Notes: generated by a model not told the origin, from the sequence alone. Positions 8,076-16,882 are shown, counted from the first letter of the stretch. The stretch is 64,000 nt of DNA from JBAZKK01 sp041650795 (GCA_041650795.1 JBAZKK010000004.1:1-64000), one strand, 5' to 3'. Numbers and translations are program-made.

Positions 8076-9407
8076 ATGGCTCTTTCCGGACTGGATATTT
8101 ATAAACTTTTACCGAAAACCAACTGCCGGGAATGCGGTTTCCCTACCTGCCTGGCTTTTGCAATGCAGTTGGCAAAAAAGGCGGTAGGCATTGCGAAATG
8201 CCCGTATTTAAGCCAGAGGTCCAGGGAGGCGCTGGAGGCTTCTGCCCAGCCCCCCATCCGGCTGGTTAGTATCGGAGAAGGTAGCGGCAGGCTGGAGGTA
8301 GGCAATGAGGCCGTGCTTTTCAGGCACGAAGAGAAATTCCATCACCCCTGCGGATTGGGTTTTATTATAGAGGACAGTCTTTCGGATAGCCAGATCAGCG
8401 AAAGGCTTCAGCATATCAATAAAATGGAATTTGAAAGGGTGGGGCAGGTTCTCAAGGTGGACCTGGTCGCCGTAAGGCAGAACGCAGGGGCCGAAAGGTT
8501 TGCAGCGGCCGTGAGATTAATTTCCGCAAAAACCAAACTCGCCCTGGTTCTGATGAGCAATGACCCCAAAGCGCTTAAGGCAGCCCTGGGCGTGCTCGAG
8601 GATAGGAAACCCTTGATTTATTGTGCCAACAAAGATAATCTCGCGGAGTTTGCCGCGCTTGCCAGGGATTCCAAGGCAGCGCTGGCAGTTTCCGCCCCTG
8701 ATCTTGATACCCTTTCAGGGCTCACCGCGGAATTAAAGAAGCAGGGGGTAGAGGATTTAATCCTGGATATCAATGCCGCGGCTTCTTCAGAGAGGCTCTG
8801 GGAATTAACGCAGTCAAGGAGGCAGGCCCTTAAAAAATCCAACCGCAGCTTAGGATATCCGGCTATTGTGGTTATTGACGAAGAAGACCCTTGCGAGGAG
8901 ATAATAGAAGCAGCCGCCTGTATCGCCAAATACGCGGGGATAATCTTAATAAAAGGGGTAGAGTCCTGGCAGATTCTTTCGCTGCTTACCCTGCGGCAGA
9001 ATATTTATACCGACCCCCAGAAGCCGTTGCAGATTGAGCCTAAGCTTTACAGCGTAGGGCAGGCCGATGAGAAATCGCCGCTTCTGGTTACCACTAATTT
9101 CTCCTTGAGTTATTATACCGTGCTGGGCGAAGTAGAGGCGAGCAAGATCCCCAGCTATATCCTGAGCGTTGATACCGAGGGGATGTCGGTGCTGACCGCC
9201 TGGGCGGCAGAGAAGTTCACGCCCGAGAGGATCGCGGAAACGCTGGAGAAACTTACGGTCAAAGAGGCCGTCAAGCATAACAGCCTCATCATACCCGGTT
9301 ACGTTGCGGTGATAAGCGGTGACCTGCAGGAGAAATCGGGATGGCGGGTTATCGTAGGCCCTAAGGAAGCAGCCGGTATCCCGTCGTTTCTGAAGAATCT
9401 GCAATAA
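8076..9407 (+). CDS. acsC: Corrinoid iron-sulfur protein large (gamma) subunit
   Basis: The large subunit of the corrinoid/iron-sulfur protein (CFeSP; CdhE in archaea) carries the methyl group from methyl-tetrahydrofolate to acetyl-CoA synthase. The N-terminal [4Fe-4S] motif is visible as C17, C20, C25 and C42 (NCRECGFPTC...KCPYL). A TIM-barrel region and a C-terminal cobalamin-binding domain follow (roughly 300-443, containing LLVTTNFSLSYYTVLGEVE and IPGYVAVISGDLQEKSGW). Its 443 residues match the family. The stop shares a base with the next start (TAATG), and the whole run to 13913 is methyl-branch Wood-Ljungdahl machinery. A Shine-Dalgarno-like AAGGAAGG lies somewhat far upstream. Confidence 0.95.
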   Translation: MALSGLDIYKLLPKTNCRECGFPTCLAFAMQLAKKAVGIAKCPYLSQRSREALEASAQPPIRLVSIGEGSGRLEVGNEAVLFRHEEKFHHPCGLGFIIEDSLSDSQISERLQHINKMEFERVGQVLKVDLVAVRQNAGAERFAAAVRLISAKTKLALVLMSNDPKALKAALGVLEDRKPLIYCANKDNLAEFAALARDSKAALAVSAPDLDTLSGLTAELKKQGVEDLILDINAAASSERLWELTQSRRQALKKSNRSLGYPAIVVIDEEDPCEEIIEAAACIAKYAGIILIKGVESWQILSLLTLRQNIYTDPQKPLQIEPKLYSVGQADEKSPLLVTTNFSLSYYTVLGEVEASKIPSYILSVDTEGMSVLTAWAAEKFTPERIAETLEKLTVKEAVKHNSLIIPGYVAVISGDLQEKSGWRVIVGPKEAAGIPSFLKNLQ

Positions 9408-11341
9408 TGGATAAATTCAAGGTAACATTCTATCCGGATAACAAGACCGTAGAGGTCAACAAAGACGCGACCATTTTGTCAGCCGCCCTCTCCGCTGGTA
9501 TCTATATTAATTCTACCTGCGGCGGCAACGGCGTCTGCGGGAGGTGCAAGGTAATCCTTAGGAAAGGGAAGGCCCTGACCCAGCCCACGGGTATTATCAG
9601 CCTCCGCGAGAAGAAAAAGAATATCTATTTAGCCTGCCTGAGCGTAGTGCAGAGCGACCTGGAGGTTGACATACCCCGCGAGTCTCGGTTGAGCCTAGAC
9701 GGCTTGACGCCGGAGGAGATGCATGCCAGGATAAAAGATATCTATTCCGAAATCGAAGAGGTCGAGCCGGCAAGGCCCGGGCCCTCAGGGGATATTTTTA
9801 TGCCCTGCCCCTTAACAACCAAGGTTTACCTGGAGCTGCCAAAGCCCACCTTGGATGATAAGGTCAGCGATCTGGAGAGGATTTATCGGGAATTAAACCG
9901 CAGAAAAATCACCTTGACATCCGAAACCAGCCTGGCAAACATCAGGCAGCTCGGGGAGCTGTTACGCGCCGCAGACTGGAAGGTAACGGTTACCATCGGC
10001 AAAAGGGAGGGTGCCGGAGAAATCCTATTGATAGAGCCACAGGATAGCTCGTCCCGGAATTTCGGATTTTGTTTTGATATCGGCACCACCACCGTCACCG
10101 GGCAGCTGGTGGACCTTAACGCCGGAAAGATAATCGGCACCAAGTCTACCTATAACAGGCAGATCAGCTTTGGCAGCGATATAATTACGCGTATCATCTA
10201 TGCCAAGGATGAGGAGGGGCTGGAGAAGCTGCACCTGGCAGTGGTGGACTGTATTGACCAGATTATCAAGGAGCTGGTTGGCGAGCACGGCGTGGATTTA
10301 AATGACGTGACCTCCTTGGCGGCAGCAGGCAATACCACCATGGTTCACTTGCTTTTATCTATAGACCCGACCCATATCCGCAGGGAGCCGTATGTCTCAA
10401 CCGCGAATTTTACTCCTACTATCAGGGCTTCGGAGATCGGGATACGCATTAACCCCCGAGGCATCCTGGTTTGCGTGCCCGGGGTAGCCAGCTACGTAGG
10501 AGGAGATGTTACCTCCGGGGTGTTGTCCTGCGGCCTGGAGAAAGAAGAGGATTTAAGCATTCTGATAGATATCGGCACTAACGGGGAGATTGTGCTTGGA
10601 AACCGCGAATTCCTGATATCTTCCGCTGCCTCTGCCGGCCCGGCGTTCGAGGGCTCGGGGGTAAGCTCAGGGATGCGCGCAGCCAAAGGCGCGATCCAGA
10701 ATGTTAAGATCGAACCTTCACGCCTGGGCGTTACATACGATACTATCGCTAATGCCGCTCCCCGCGGGATATGCGGCTCGGGCTACATTGATATCCTTTC
10801 AGAGATGCTGAAATCCGGCATCCTTGATAAGAGCGGCAAGATCCGCGATATCGAGCATAAACGCATCCGCGAAGGTGAGTATGGCAGGGAGTTCGTAATA
10901 GTTTTTAAGGACGAGTCAGAGACCGGCTCGGACATCGTTATCAATGAGGCGGACATCGATAATCTTAAGCGCGCCAAGGCCGCGGTGTATTCGGCTGCCG
11001 CCAGCCTTCTTGGGCACGTGGGTTTTAGTTTCAAGGATGTAAAGAAGTTTTTTATCGCAGGAGGATTCGGCACCTGCCTTGACGTAGATAAGGCAGTGGA
11101 CATCGGGCTCCTGCCGGATTTGGAGCGCAGGCGTTTCATATTCGTGGGGAATAGTTCGCTTGCCGGAGCGCGCCAGTCGCTTTTATCTTATCAGGCCCTG
11201 GCAAAAGCGGAGGAGATTGCCAGGAAGATTACCTATTTTGAATTATCCGTAGAGCCGGGGTATATGCAGGAGTATATGGCAGCCTTGTTCTTTCCTCATA
11301 CTGACTTGAAGCTTTTCCCCAGCGTAAAATATAAAGGTTAG
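9407..11341 (+). CDS. Reductive activator of corrinoid protein (RACo-type ASKHA ATPase)
   Basis: This 644-residue protein fits the RACo/DUF4445 family, which uses ATP to drive an electron uphill onto Co(II) cobalamin of the CFeSP, restoring Co(I). The N-terminal plant-type [2Fe-2S] domain shows C38, C44, C47 and C77 (STCGGNGVCGRC...YLACLS). A linker domain follows, and then the ASKHA core: FDIGTTTVTGQLVDL, AAGNTTMVHLLL, IDIGTNGEIVLGN, ASAGPAFEG and FIAGGFGTCLDVDKAV. Placement between acsC and acsD supports the CFeSP as its substrate rather than another methyltransferase system. Confidence 0.92.
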   Translation: MDKFKVTFYPDNKTVEVNKDATILSAALSAGIYINSTCGGNGVCGRCKVILRKGKALTQPTGIISLREKKKNIYLACLSVVQSDLEVDIPRESRLSLDGLTPEEMHARIKDIYSEIEEVEPARPGPSGDIFMPCPLTTKVYLELPKPTLDDKVSDLERIYRELNRRKITLTSETSLANIRQLGELLRAADWKVTVTIGKREGAGEILLIEPQDSSSRNFGFCFDIGTTTVTGQLVDLNAGKIIGTKSTYNRQISFGSDIITRIIYAKDEEGLEKLHLAVVDCIDQIIKELVGEHGVDLNDVTSLAAAGNTTMVHLLLSIDPTHIRREPYVSTANFTPTIRASEIGIRINPRGILVCVPGVASYVGGDVTSGVLSCGLEKEEDLSILIDIGTNGEIVLGNREFLISSAASAGPAFEGSGVSSGMRAAKGAIQNVKIEPSRLGVTYDTIANAAPRGICGSGYIDILSEMLKSGILDKSGKIRDIEHKRIREGEYGREFVIVFKDESETGSDIVINEADIDNLKRAKAAVYSAAASLLGHVGFSFKDVKKFFIAGGFGTCLDVDKAVDIGLLPDLERRRFIFVGNSSLAGARQSLLSYQALAKAEEIARKITYFELSVEPGYMQEYMAALFFPHTDLKLFPSVKYKG

Positions 11342-11343
11342 GG

Positions 11344-12108
11344 ATGGGCAGCGTAATCGCGGTTGCGGGTAAGGGCGGCAGCGGCAAGACTACCGTTTCC
11401 GCTTTGCTGGTAAGGTTGATACGTGAGGCTAAAACATCCTCTTCGGTGTTGGCAATAGATGCCGACCCTAATTCCAACCTCGCCGAGGTGCTGGGGGTTA
11501 AGCCCGCGAAATCAATAGGTTCCGTTTTAGACGGCATTGCCCAGGATCCTTCCCGTATCCCATCGGGTATGCCGAAGGAAAGGTATATTGAATACGAGCT
11601 GCAGACGGCGATAGAAGAAGCGGGCGGTTTCGACATCCTGACCATGGGCAGGCCGGAAGGGCCGGGCTGTTACTGTTATGTTAATAATGTGCTGCGCAAT
11701 ATCATGGCCGGCCTCATCCGGGATTACGATTATGTTATTATAGATAACGAAGCCGGGTTGGAGCATCTTTCGCGCCGCACCACCCGTAGCGCTGACGTAT
11801 TCCTGGTTATTTCTGACCCTACGCCGGTAGGGCTAAGGGCTGCTCAAAGGATTATTGAGTTGGCAGAGGAGTTAAGGATTGCGGCCGCAAAAAAGTTGTT
11901 AATCATCAACCGCGCCTTGCTCAAAGAAAGATGCCGGGCAGCTAGTAATAGGCAAAAATTTATGAGAGGCGAAGCGGATTTTCTAGGCTATCTGCCGCAG
12001 GATAACCGTCTGGCAGGTTTGAGCCTAAACGGCAGCCCGCTTACGCAGCTTAGAGACGATTCCGTTTCAATCTCGGCAATGCGCAGGCTCATGGATAAAA
12101 TATTATAA
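11344..12108 (+). CDS. cooC: CooC/AcsF-like nickel-insertion ATPase
   Basis: A 254-residue P-loop ATPase of the MinD/SIMIBI class. The deviant Walker A is GKGGSGKTT at 9-17, with the signature Lys at 10. A switch region DADPNSNL follows, and a Cys-x-Cys pair at C109/C111 (GPGCYCYVNN) matches the metal-binding CxC of CooC. CooC and AcsF proteins load or protect nickel in carbon monoxide dehydrogenase and acetyl-CoA synthase. It begins two bases after the activator gene. The CODH/ACS target is not in this window, so it must be encoded elsewhere if this protein has its usual role. Confidence 0.9.
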   Translation: MGSVIAVAGKGGSGKTTVSALLVRLIREAKTSSSVLAIDADPNSNLAEVLGVKPAKSIGSVLDGIAQDPSRIPSGMPKERYIEYELQTAIEEAGGFDILTMGRPEGPGCYCYVNNVLRNIMAGLIRDYDYVIIDNEAGLEHLSRRTTRSADVFLVISDPTPVGLRAAQRIIELAEELRIAAAKKLLIINRALLKERCRAASNRQKFMRGEADFLGYLPQDNRLAGLSLNGSPLTQLRDDSVSISAMRRLMDKIL

Positions 12109-12156
12109 ACCCCTACCCCGCGTTTAAAGCGGAGTGCAAGATAGAGTTTATAAAAT

Positions 12157-13122
12157 ATGAAAAACGAAGCGGTTCTTGAAAAGTGGGCAGGTAAGGTCGC
12201 TAGCGTAAGCATCGGAGCGCTTAAACAGCAAGGGGGCAGCCGCAAGAGCGTAATCAATGTAGGCGGCGAAGAGACCTTGCCGTTTTTATTCAAGGAAGGC
12301 AGTATCCCGAACAGGCCGGCAATCGCTTTCGAGGTCTGGGATATCTATCCCGCGGACTGGCCTTCTTGCCTGCTTGGGGCTTACGGCGATACCCTTAAGG
12401 ACCCTTTGCGTTGGGCAAGGAAGTGCACGCAGGAATACGGAGCCGGGCTTATCTGCCTCAAGCTGCAAGGCGCGCATCCGGACCTCGGGAATAAAAATCC
12501 GGAGGAGGCGGCTTCTCTGGTAAGGGAACTGCTTAAGACGATTGACGTCCCGCTCGTTATTTTAGGCTGCGGCGACGACAGCAAGGACAGCGCCGTGCTG
12601 CCTGCCTGTTCAGAGGCAGCCAGGGGGGAACGCTGCCTTATCGGAGATGCCCTGCAGGATAATTATAAAACCTTGACTGCGGCAGTATTGGCTGATGGCC
12701 ATAACATCATCGCAGAGTCCCCTATTGACGTCAATATCGCCAAGCAGCTCAATATCCTTATTTCTGACATGAACCTGCCGCTTGAGCGTATCGTAATCAA
12801 CCCTACTATCGGCGCCCTCGGCTACGGGTTGGAATATGCCTATTCCATTATGGAGCGCGCCAGGCTTGCCGCGCTGGCTGGCGATAAGACCCTGGCAATG
12901 CCTTTCATATGTTTCGCAGGACAGGAGTCGTGGAGGGCAAAGGAAGCAAGGGCGAGTATGGCAGAATTCCCTGCCTGGGGAGAGGAAGGGCCGCGCGGCG
13001 TAATCTGGGAAGCCGTTACTGCCGCGGCATTACTGCAGGCAGGCGCGGATATCCTGGTAATGCGCCATCCCGCGGCTGTTGAAAAAATTAATAATCATAT
13101 CGAGCGGTTATTCAGGAGGTAA
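12157..13122 (+). CDS. acsD: Corrinoid iron-sulfur protein small (delta) subunit
   Basis: The small subunit of CFeSP (CdhD in archaea) is a TIM barrel that pairs with AcsC and caps the cobalamin. The N-terminal region carries VINVGGEETLPFLF and IAFEVWDIYP. Later comes VVILGC-type barrel sequence (VPLVILGCGDDSKDSAVLPA), then SPIDVNIAKQLNILI and IVINPTIGALGYGLEYAYSIMERAR, all characteristic. The 321 residues are normal. A 48-base gap separates it from the ATPase, holding a short GC-rich hairpin (CCGC...GCGG) and no obvious promoter. The next gene follows after two bases. Confidence 0.95.
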   Translation: MKNEAVLEKWAGKVASVSIGALKQQGGSRKSVINVGGEETLPFLFKEGSIPNRPAIAFEVWDIYPADWPSCLLGAYGDTLKDPLRWARKCTQEYGAGLICLKLQGAHPDLGNKNPEEAASLVRELLKTIDVPLVILGCGDDSKDSAVLPACSEAARGERCLIGDALQDNYKTLTAAVLADGHNIIAESPIDVNIAKQLNILISDMNLPLERIVINPTIGALGYGLEYAYSIMERARLAALAGDKTLAMPFICFAGQESWRAKEARASMAEFPAWGEEGPRGVIWEAVTAAALLQAGADILVMRHPAAVEKINNHIERLFRR

Positions 13123-13124
13123 GC

Positions 13125-13913
13125 TTGTTTGTGATAGGCGAATTGATTAACGGCATGTATGCGGATATCGCCAGGGCCATTAAGGCAAGGGACAAGGCCA
13201 TCGTGCAGGATTGCGCATTAGGACAGCTGGAGGCCGGGGCGGAGGCCTTGGATGTTAACTGCGGGCCTGCCTCGAGGCAGCCTGAAAGCGATATCCGCTG
13301 GCTGGTCGAGACTATCCGGGAGGTAACCGATGCCCCGCTGGCTTTGGATTCCAGCAAGCCCGAGGTGATCCTTTCCGGCCTGGAGGCCGCCGGGAACAAA
13401 GTTATTATTAATTCCACGACGGCAGACAGGGAAAAATTAGATAAGCTCCTGCCGCTTGCAAAAAAATATAATGCCAGGCTTATAGGTTTGGCTATCAGCG
13501 CCAAGGGCATCCCGCAGAGCAAGGACCAGAGGCTGGAGCTGGCGGCGGAGATTGTGGCTTGCTGTGTTGAACAGGGCTTTCCTACCGAAGACCTTTATCT
13601 CGACCCCGTTATTATGCCGGTTAATGTAGCCCAGTCGCAGTTGGGTGGGATATTGGAGGCCATCCGCGAGTTTAGGATTATATCGGAACCTGCCCCCAAG
13701 ACGGTAATCGGCCTAAGCAACGTTTCGCAGGGAACCTCTTGCCGCAGCCTTATCAACCGCACATTCCTGGTTATGGCAGCGGCCTTTGGCCTGGATGCCG
13801 CCATACTTGACCCTAAGGACAAAGAGCTCATGGATGCCTTGATTACCGCGGAGCTCGTTTTAAACAAACAGATATACTGCGATTCCTATTTAGATGCCTA
13901 CAGAAAAAAATAA
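13125..13913 (+). CDS. acsE: Methyltetrahydrofolate:corrinoid iron-sulfur protein methyltransferase
   Basis: AcsE moves the methyl group from 5-methyl-tetrahydrofolate to Co(I) of CFeSP. The 262-residue protein is one pterin-binding TIM barrel, as in free-standing AcsE and the MetH pterin domain: VIGELINGMYADI, ALDVNCGP, PLALDSSKPEVILSGLEA, NSTTADREK and GLSNVSQG. The start is a TTG, fixed by AGGAGGT four bases before it and by the conserved N-terminus; a GTG six bases later is an alternative. Its 3' end overlaps dgkA by 20 bases. It completes the set needed to methylate CFeSP; genes for making methyl-THF are not in the window. Confidence 0.94.
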   Translation: MFVIGELINGMYADIARAIKARDKAIVQDCALGQLEAGAEALDVNCGPASRQPESDIRWLVETIREVTDAPLALDSSKPEVILSGLEAAGNKVIINSTTADREKLDKLLPLAKKYNARLIGLAISAKGIPQSKDQRLELAAEIVACCVEQGFPTEDLYLDPVIMPVNVAQSQLGGILEAIREFRIISEPAPKTVIGLSNVSQGTSCRSLINRTFLVMAAAFGLDAAILDPKDKELMDALITAELVLNKQIYCDSYLDAYRKK

Positions 13914-14304
13914 AAGGCGCAGGCGCCTACGCAGCCTAAGGCATATATTCCGTTTCCACGGCTTAGACGAAAGCCTCAAGCTTGCCTTCAAGGGCATATC
14001 CTACCTTTTTTTATACCACCGCAACATGCGCTTCATATTTATTTGCGGTGCAGCGGCGATGCTCCTGGGGGTGGCATTCAGGCTGCAGGGGCTGGAGCTG
14101 GCAGCGCTCTGCATCAGCGTTACCCTGGTATTTATTGCCGAGATTTTCAATACCGCCATCGAACTGATGCTGGATATGTCTAACCGTAAATACCACCCCA
14201 TTATTAAGCTTGTCAAGGACATCGCCGCAGGCGTGGTATTGATTGCTTCCCTTAATGCCGCGGCAGTGGGTTTCATACTTTTCATGCGCCGCATCTTAAG
14301 ATAA
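13894..14304 (+). CDS. dgkA: Diacylglycerol kinase / undecaprenol kinase family
   Basis: A 136-residue integral membrane kinase of the DgkA family. After a basic N-terminus come three transmembrane helices with the family motif FIAEIFNTAIELMLD (catalytic Glu and Asn) and KLVKDIAAGVVLIASL. In Gram-negatives such enzymes recycle diacylglycerol; in Gram-positives the homologue phosphorylates undecaprenol. The sequence resembles the latter type at least as much, so the substrate is open. It overlaps the end of acsE, which suggests co-transcription without functional linkage. Confidence 0.92.
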   Translation: MPTEKNKRRRRLRSLRHIFRFHGLDESLKLAFKGISYLFLYHRNMRFIFICGAAAMLLGVAFRLQGLELAALCISVTLVFIAEIFNTAIELMLDMSNRKYHPIIKLVKDIAAGVVLIASLNAAAVGFILFMRRILR

Positions 14305-14350
14305 CCCTGTTCTGCGCAGTCGCGATACTTAAAAAGAAAGGTCGGATAAT

Positions 14351-14491
14351 ATGATAAAGAGGATAGTTGTCCTGGCGCTGGTTGCGGCAGGGGCATACCT
14401 TTTCTATAAATACTTCATGGCTTCCGCGATGGAGCCGTTTTTTAAACAGAAGGTGGAGTTCGGCCTAAAGGTGCCCGAGGCCAAATATTAG
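14351..14491 (+). CDS. Small single-pass membrane peptide, 46 residues
   Basis: A 46-codon frame with AAAGG nine bases before its ATG. It encodes a basic start (MIKR), one hydrophobic helix (about 5-19, ending in an aromatic FYKYF edge) and a short polar tail ending PEAKY. It occupies the gap between dgkA and the PKD lipoprotein and reads in the same direction. I do not recognise it. Its ribosome site, membrane profile and a codon choice like that of its neighbours make it a likely real small gene. Confidence 0.55.
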   Translation: MIKRIVVLALVAAGAYLFYKYFMASAMEPFFKQKVEFGLKVPEAKY

Positions 14492-14504
14492 GAAAGTTTA
14501 TTTC

Positions 14505-14533
14505 TTGACCGGGCAAGGTTTCTGTTGTAATGT
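14505..14533 (+). promoter_or_regulatory. Predicted sigma-70 promoter for the PKD lipoprotein gene
   Basis: TTGACC, a 17-base spacer and TAATGT. It lies 41 bases before the ATG of the lipoprotein gene, immediately after the small peptide gene. Confidence 0.55.
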
Positions 14534-14574
14534 ATTAATAATTAAAAACAGGCAGTCAGCGTAAAAAAAATAAA

Positions 14575-15600
14575 ATGAGAAAGATTATTCCGGTTTTGGT
14601 CCTGGCGGTGTTCTTGGGAGGCTGCGCAACCTATAAATTCCAGCACGGCGAGAAACCCTACGATAAGGGATATGTGGTTTCACGCGGGGGACACACCCTG
14701 CTGGAATATACGGCAGGAAGCGGCAATAGCGTCCCGCAGGACCTTGAGGTTGCCAAGAGCCGGTTTAAAAGACGCCGCCGCAGGGTAGAGCGCTATTACA
14801 AACAGATGGGAGAGATCCAGAACCGTTTTAAGGCGACGTTCGTTGACCCGGTGGTAATGGGTTTTAAGTTTTTGGGTGGGATGCTGAAACTCCCTTGCGT
14901 AGCCGTCTCCGATTACCGTTACGGACATAATTCCAAGTACCGCAAGAAAATCGACAGGATGGAGCGGGAGCAGGATGAAAAAGAAGCGATGCGCACTGCT
15001 TTGCTCAAGGAGCAGTTGGACGATTATATCCGGAAAGATTTGGCTTCTGAAGGTCCTCCTGCGGCAGAGGGGGGTCAGGCAAAGGCAGCCGGCCCTGTTG
15101 CAGAAGAGAGGGATATCTCTATAGGGAGCGATACCGCAGAAAATCCTCCCGTAGAGACGCCCGCAGAAAACCCCATAGCAGCGCCGGAGACCCGGATAGC
15201 GCCTCTCCAGGAAGCCGGCCCTGTTCTGGAGGAAACTGCGAAAACTCCAAGCGAAACCCAGACAGAGGCAGCAGCTGTTGCCGCACCGGTGAAAGGAAAA
15301 TCCAAGGAGCGCCCCAAGGTTGTGTCAGAACCCATGGCAGTTATTATTGCCAAGCCGATAAAGGGGTGCTCTCCGCTAACGGTGCGTTTCTACGGCTCAA
15401 AATCTTATAGCAAGAAAGCCAGGATAGTATCTTACCAGTGGGACTTTGGAGACGGCGATACTTCTAATAAGCCTAATCCCGTTAATACCTATTACAGCGG
15501 TTCCTATTACCCCAGGCATTTTGCAGTAACCCTGACAGTCACCGACAGCCAGGGGTATAGTGATACCGCCCATTTGTTGATTGAGGTTATTAATAAATAG
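14575..15600 (+). CDS. Lipoprotein with coiled middle and C-terminal PKD domain
   Basis: A 341-residue predicted lipoprotein. The signal peptide ends in a lipobox LGGC with Cys17. Residues 50-150 are charged and helical (RFKRRRRRVERYYKQMG, EQDEKEAMRTALLKEQLDDY). A Pro/Ala/Glu-rich linker spans about 160-245, and a PKD domain fills 258-341 (PLTVRFYGSKS, QWDFGDGDTSNKPNPV, ...FAVTLTVTDSQGYSDTAHL). PKD domains mediate protein or glycan contacts outside the cytoplasm. The linker may span the periplasm or peptidoglycan. No Shine-Dalgarno is evident before the ATG; the leader there is A-rich. The specific function is unknown. Confidence 0.8.
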   Translation: MRKIIPVLVLAVFLGGCATYKFQHGEKPYDKGYVVSRGGHTLLEYTAGSGNSVPQDLEVAKSRFKRRRRRVERYYKQMGEIQNRFKATFVDPVVMGFKFLGGMLKLPCVAVSDYRYGHNSKYRKKIDRMEREQDEKEAMRTALLKEQLDDYIRKDLASEGPPAAEGGQAKAAGPVAEERDISIGSDTAENPPVETPAENPIAAPETRIAPLQEAGPVLEETAKTPSETQTEAAAVAAPVKGKSKERPKVVSEPMAVIIAKPIKGCSPLTVRFYGSKSYSKKARIVSYQWDFGDGDTSNKPNPVNTYYSGSYYPRHFAVTLTVTDSQGYSDTAHLLIEVINK

Positions 15601-15685
15601 AGGCAACAGCGAATTTCCGGATATCTCGTAGAAACAGCAATGCCGTTATTTCTTTGTTTCATTGTTTTAAGCAACAGCGAGCGAC

Positions 15686-15759
15686 GGCGGAGTAGCTCAG
15701 CCTGATAGAGCACGCGGCTCATACCCGCTTGGTCGGAGGTTTAAATCCTCTCTCCGCCA
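15686..15759 (+). tRNA. tRNA-Met (CAT)
   Basis: A 74-base cloverleaf with acceptor stem GGCGGAG/CTCCGCC, D stem GCTC/GAGC, anticodon CAT at 15720-15722 and T arm GGAGG-TTTAAAT-CCTCT. The 1-72 position is a G-C pair and the anticodon stem lacks three consecutive G-C pairs, so this is not the initiator. It is an elongator methionine tRNA, or less likely the lysidine-modified tRNA-Ile2. CCA is not encoded. Confidence 0.93.
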
Positions 15760-15772
15760 CTTTAGAAGGAAA

Positions 15773-16237
15773 ATGGGCGATATGCAAAGCCTGGAAGCTA
15801 TCCTAAAAGAACAATCGTTTTTCAAGGGCCTGCCTGCAAAGTATATCGATTTTATCGTAGGATGCGCCTCACACGTTGTTTTTAAACCCGGCCAGGTCAT
15901 CCTGAGAGAAACAGAAGCGGCGGATAAATTCTATCTTATCCGCAGCGGAAATGTCGCTATATATATTGAGCAGCCGCGCGAGATTACCATCCAGACTATT
16001 CACGAGGGCGATATCCTCGGATGGTCATGGCTCATCCCACCTCATCGTTATCGCTTTAGCGCAAAGGCAATGGATAACGTCCGGGCACTTGCCTTAAACG
16101 GCAAGTGCTTGAGAGAGAAATGCGAGAAGAATCCCGATTTAGGTTACGAGTTCTTAAAAAGGCTGGTGGATGTTTTTGCCCAGCGCCTGGAAGCGACGAG
16201 GCTGCAGCTTTTAGATGTGTACGGCATAAATAAATAG
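15773..16237 (+). CDS. Cyclic nucleotide-binding domain protein
   Basis: A 154-residue stand-alone cNMP-binding (CAP-like) beta-barrel: FFKGLPAKYIDFI, VVFKPGQVILRETEAADKFYLIRSGNVAIYI and GDILGWSWLIPPHRYRFSAKA. There is no C-terminal DNA-binding helix-turn-helix; the end is helical (FLKRLVDVFAQRLEATRLQLLDVYGI). The phosphate-binding cassette usually contains GE.....R in true cAMP binders. Here it reads GWSWLIPPHRYR, so ligand binding is uncertain. Such small proteins often act as signalling adaptors. AGAAGGA precedes the ATG at good spacing, and the gene begins 13 bases after the tRNA. Confidence 0.82.
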   Translation: MGDMQSLEAILKEQSFFKGLPAKYIDFIVGCASHVVFKPGQVILRETEAADKFYLIRSGNVAIYIEQPREITIQTIHEGDILGWSWLIPPHRYRFSAKAMDNVRALALNGKCLREKCEKNPDLGYEFLKRLVDVFAQRLEATRLQLLDVYGINK

Positions 16238-16288
16238 GCCCAACTTATGCTGCAGGGAGTTTTACTTATAAAATAGGAGGCGGATGAT

Positions 16289-16882
16289 ATGAGCTGGTGC
16301 GCTAGGTCCTTGAGGCTGGCGTGTTTTGTTTTTTTTGTCTTTTTGGCGTCTCTTAGCTGCTGGGGGCAAGAAGCCAAGCCCTTCCGCCTTGAGGGGGTGG
16401 AGTTTCTTTCGGGGTACGGGAGGGGGGACTTAAGACTGAAAAAAGACTACCAGGTAGTGCCGTTTTTCTTGGATTTTGATTTCAAACTGAAGCCGCTGCT
16501 TGCCAGGAAAAATATCAATTTCCCCGGCCTGCTGCAATTTATAGTAGAGCCGTTTGTCTCCTATGTCACCGACCCCGATAAAAACATGGAGGTGGGGAAT
16601 AACCTCTTGATTAAAATAGGGCTTTTTCCGGAGGGCTGGACCGTGCAGCCTTATATTAAAGGCGGGGCAGGTTTTCTTTATATGAGCCAGCACACCCTGG
16701 AACAGGGCACGCAGTTCAATTTTACCGAGTGTATCGGCGCAGGGGTGCATTATTTTTTCAGAAAGAATGCCGCGTTTACCCTGGAGTATCGCTACCGCCA
16801 CGTCTCCAATTGCGATATCAAGCTTCCTAACGGCGGGATAGACAGCAATTTTTTCGTGGGGGGGGTCTCGTTCCTTTTTTAA
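16289..16882 (+). CDS. PagL-like lipid A 3-O-deacylase family outer membrane protein
   Basis: A 197-residue protein with a signal peptide (cleavage near residues 24-27), followed by alternating beta strands of an eight-stranded outer-membrane barrel. It ends in a C-terminal Phe, as Bam substrates do. The motif YRYRHVSNCDIKLPNGGID places H171 and S173 like the catalytic His-x-Ser of PagL, and Asn/Gly spacing follows the acyloxyacyl hydrolase family. PagL removes the 3-hydroxyacyl chain of lipid A. This implies an outer membrane with lipid A or a similar lipid. I cannot identify the third catalytic acid with certainty. AGGAGG precedes the ATG. Confidence 0.8.
   Translation: MSWCARSLRLACFVFFVFLASLSCWGQEAKPFRLEGVEFLSGYGRGDLRLKKDYQVVPFFLDFDFKLKPLLARKNINFPGLLQFIVEPFVSYVTDPDKNMEVGNNLLIKIGLFPEGWTVQPYIKGGAGFLYMSQHTLEQGTQFNFTECIGAGVHYFFRKNAAFTLEYRYRHVSNCDIKLPNGGIDSNFFVGGVSFLF

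Noticed and set aside
15686..15759. CAT-anticodon tRNA as the initiator tRNA
   Set aside because: Position 1-72 is a normal G-C pair and the three-G-C anticodon stem signature is missing, so it is elongator-type.
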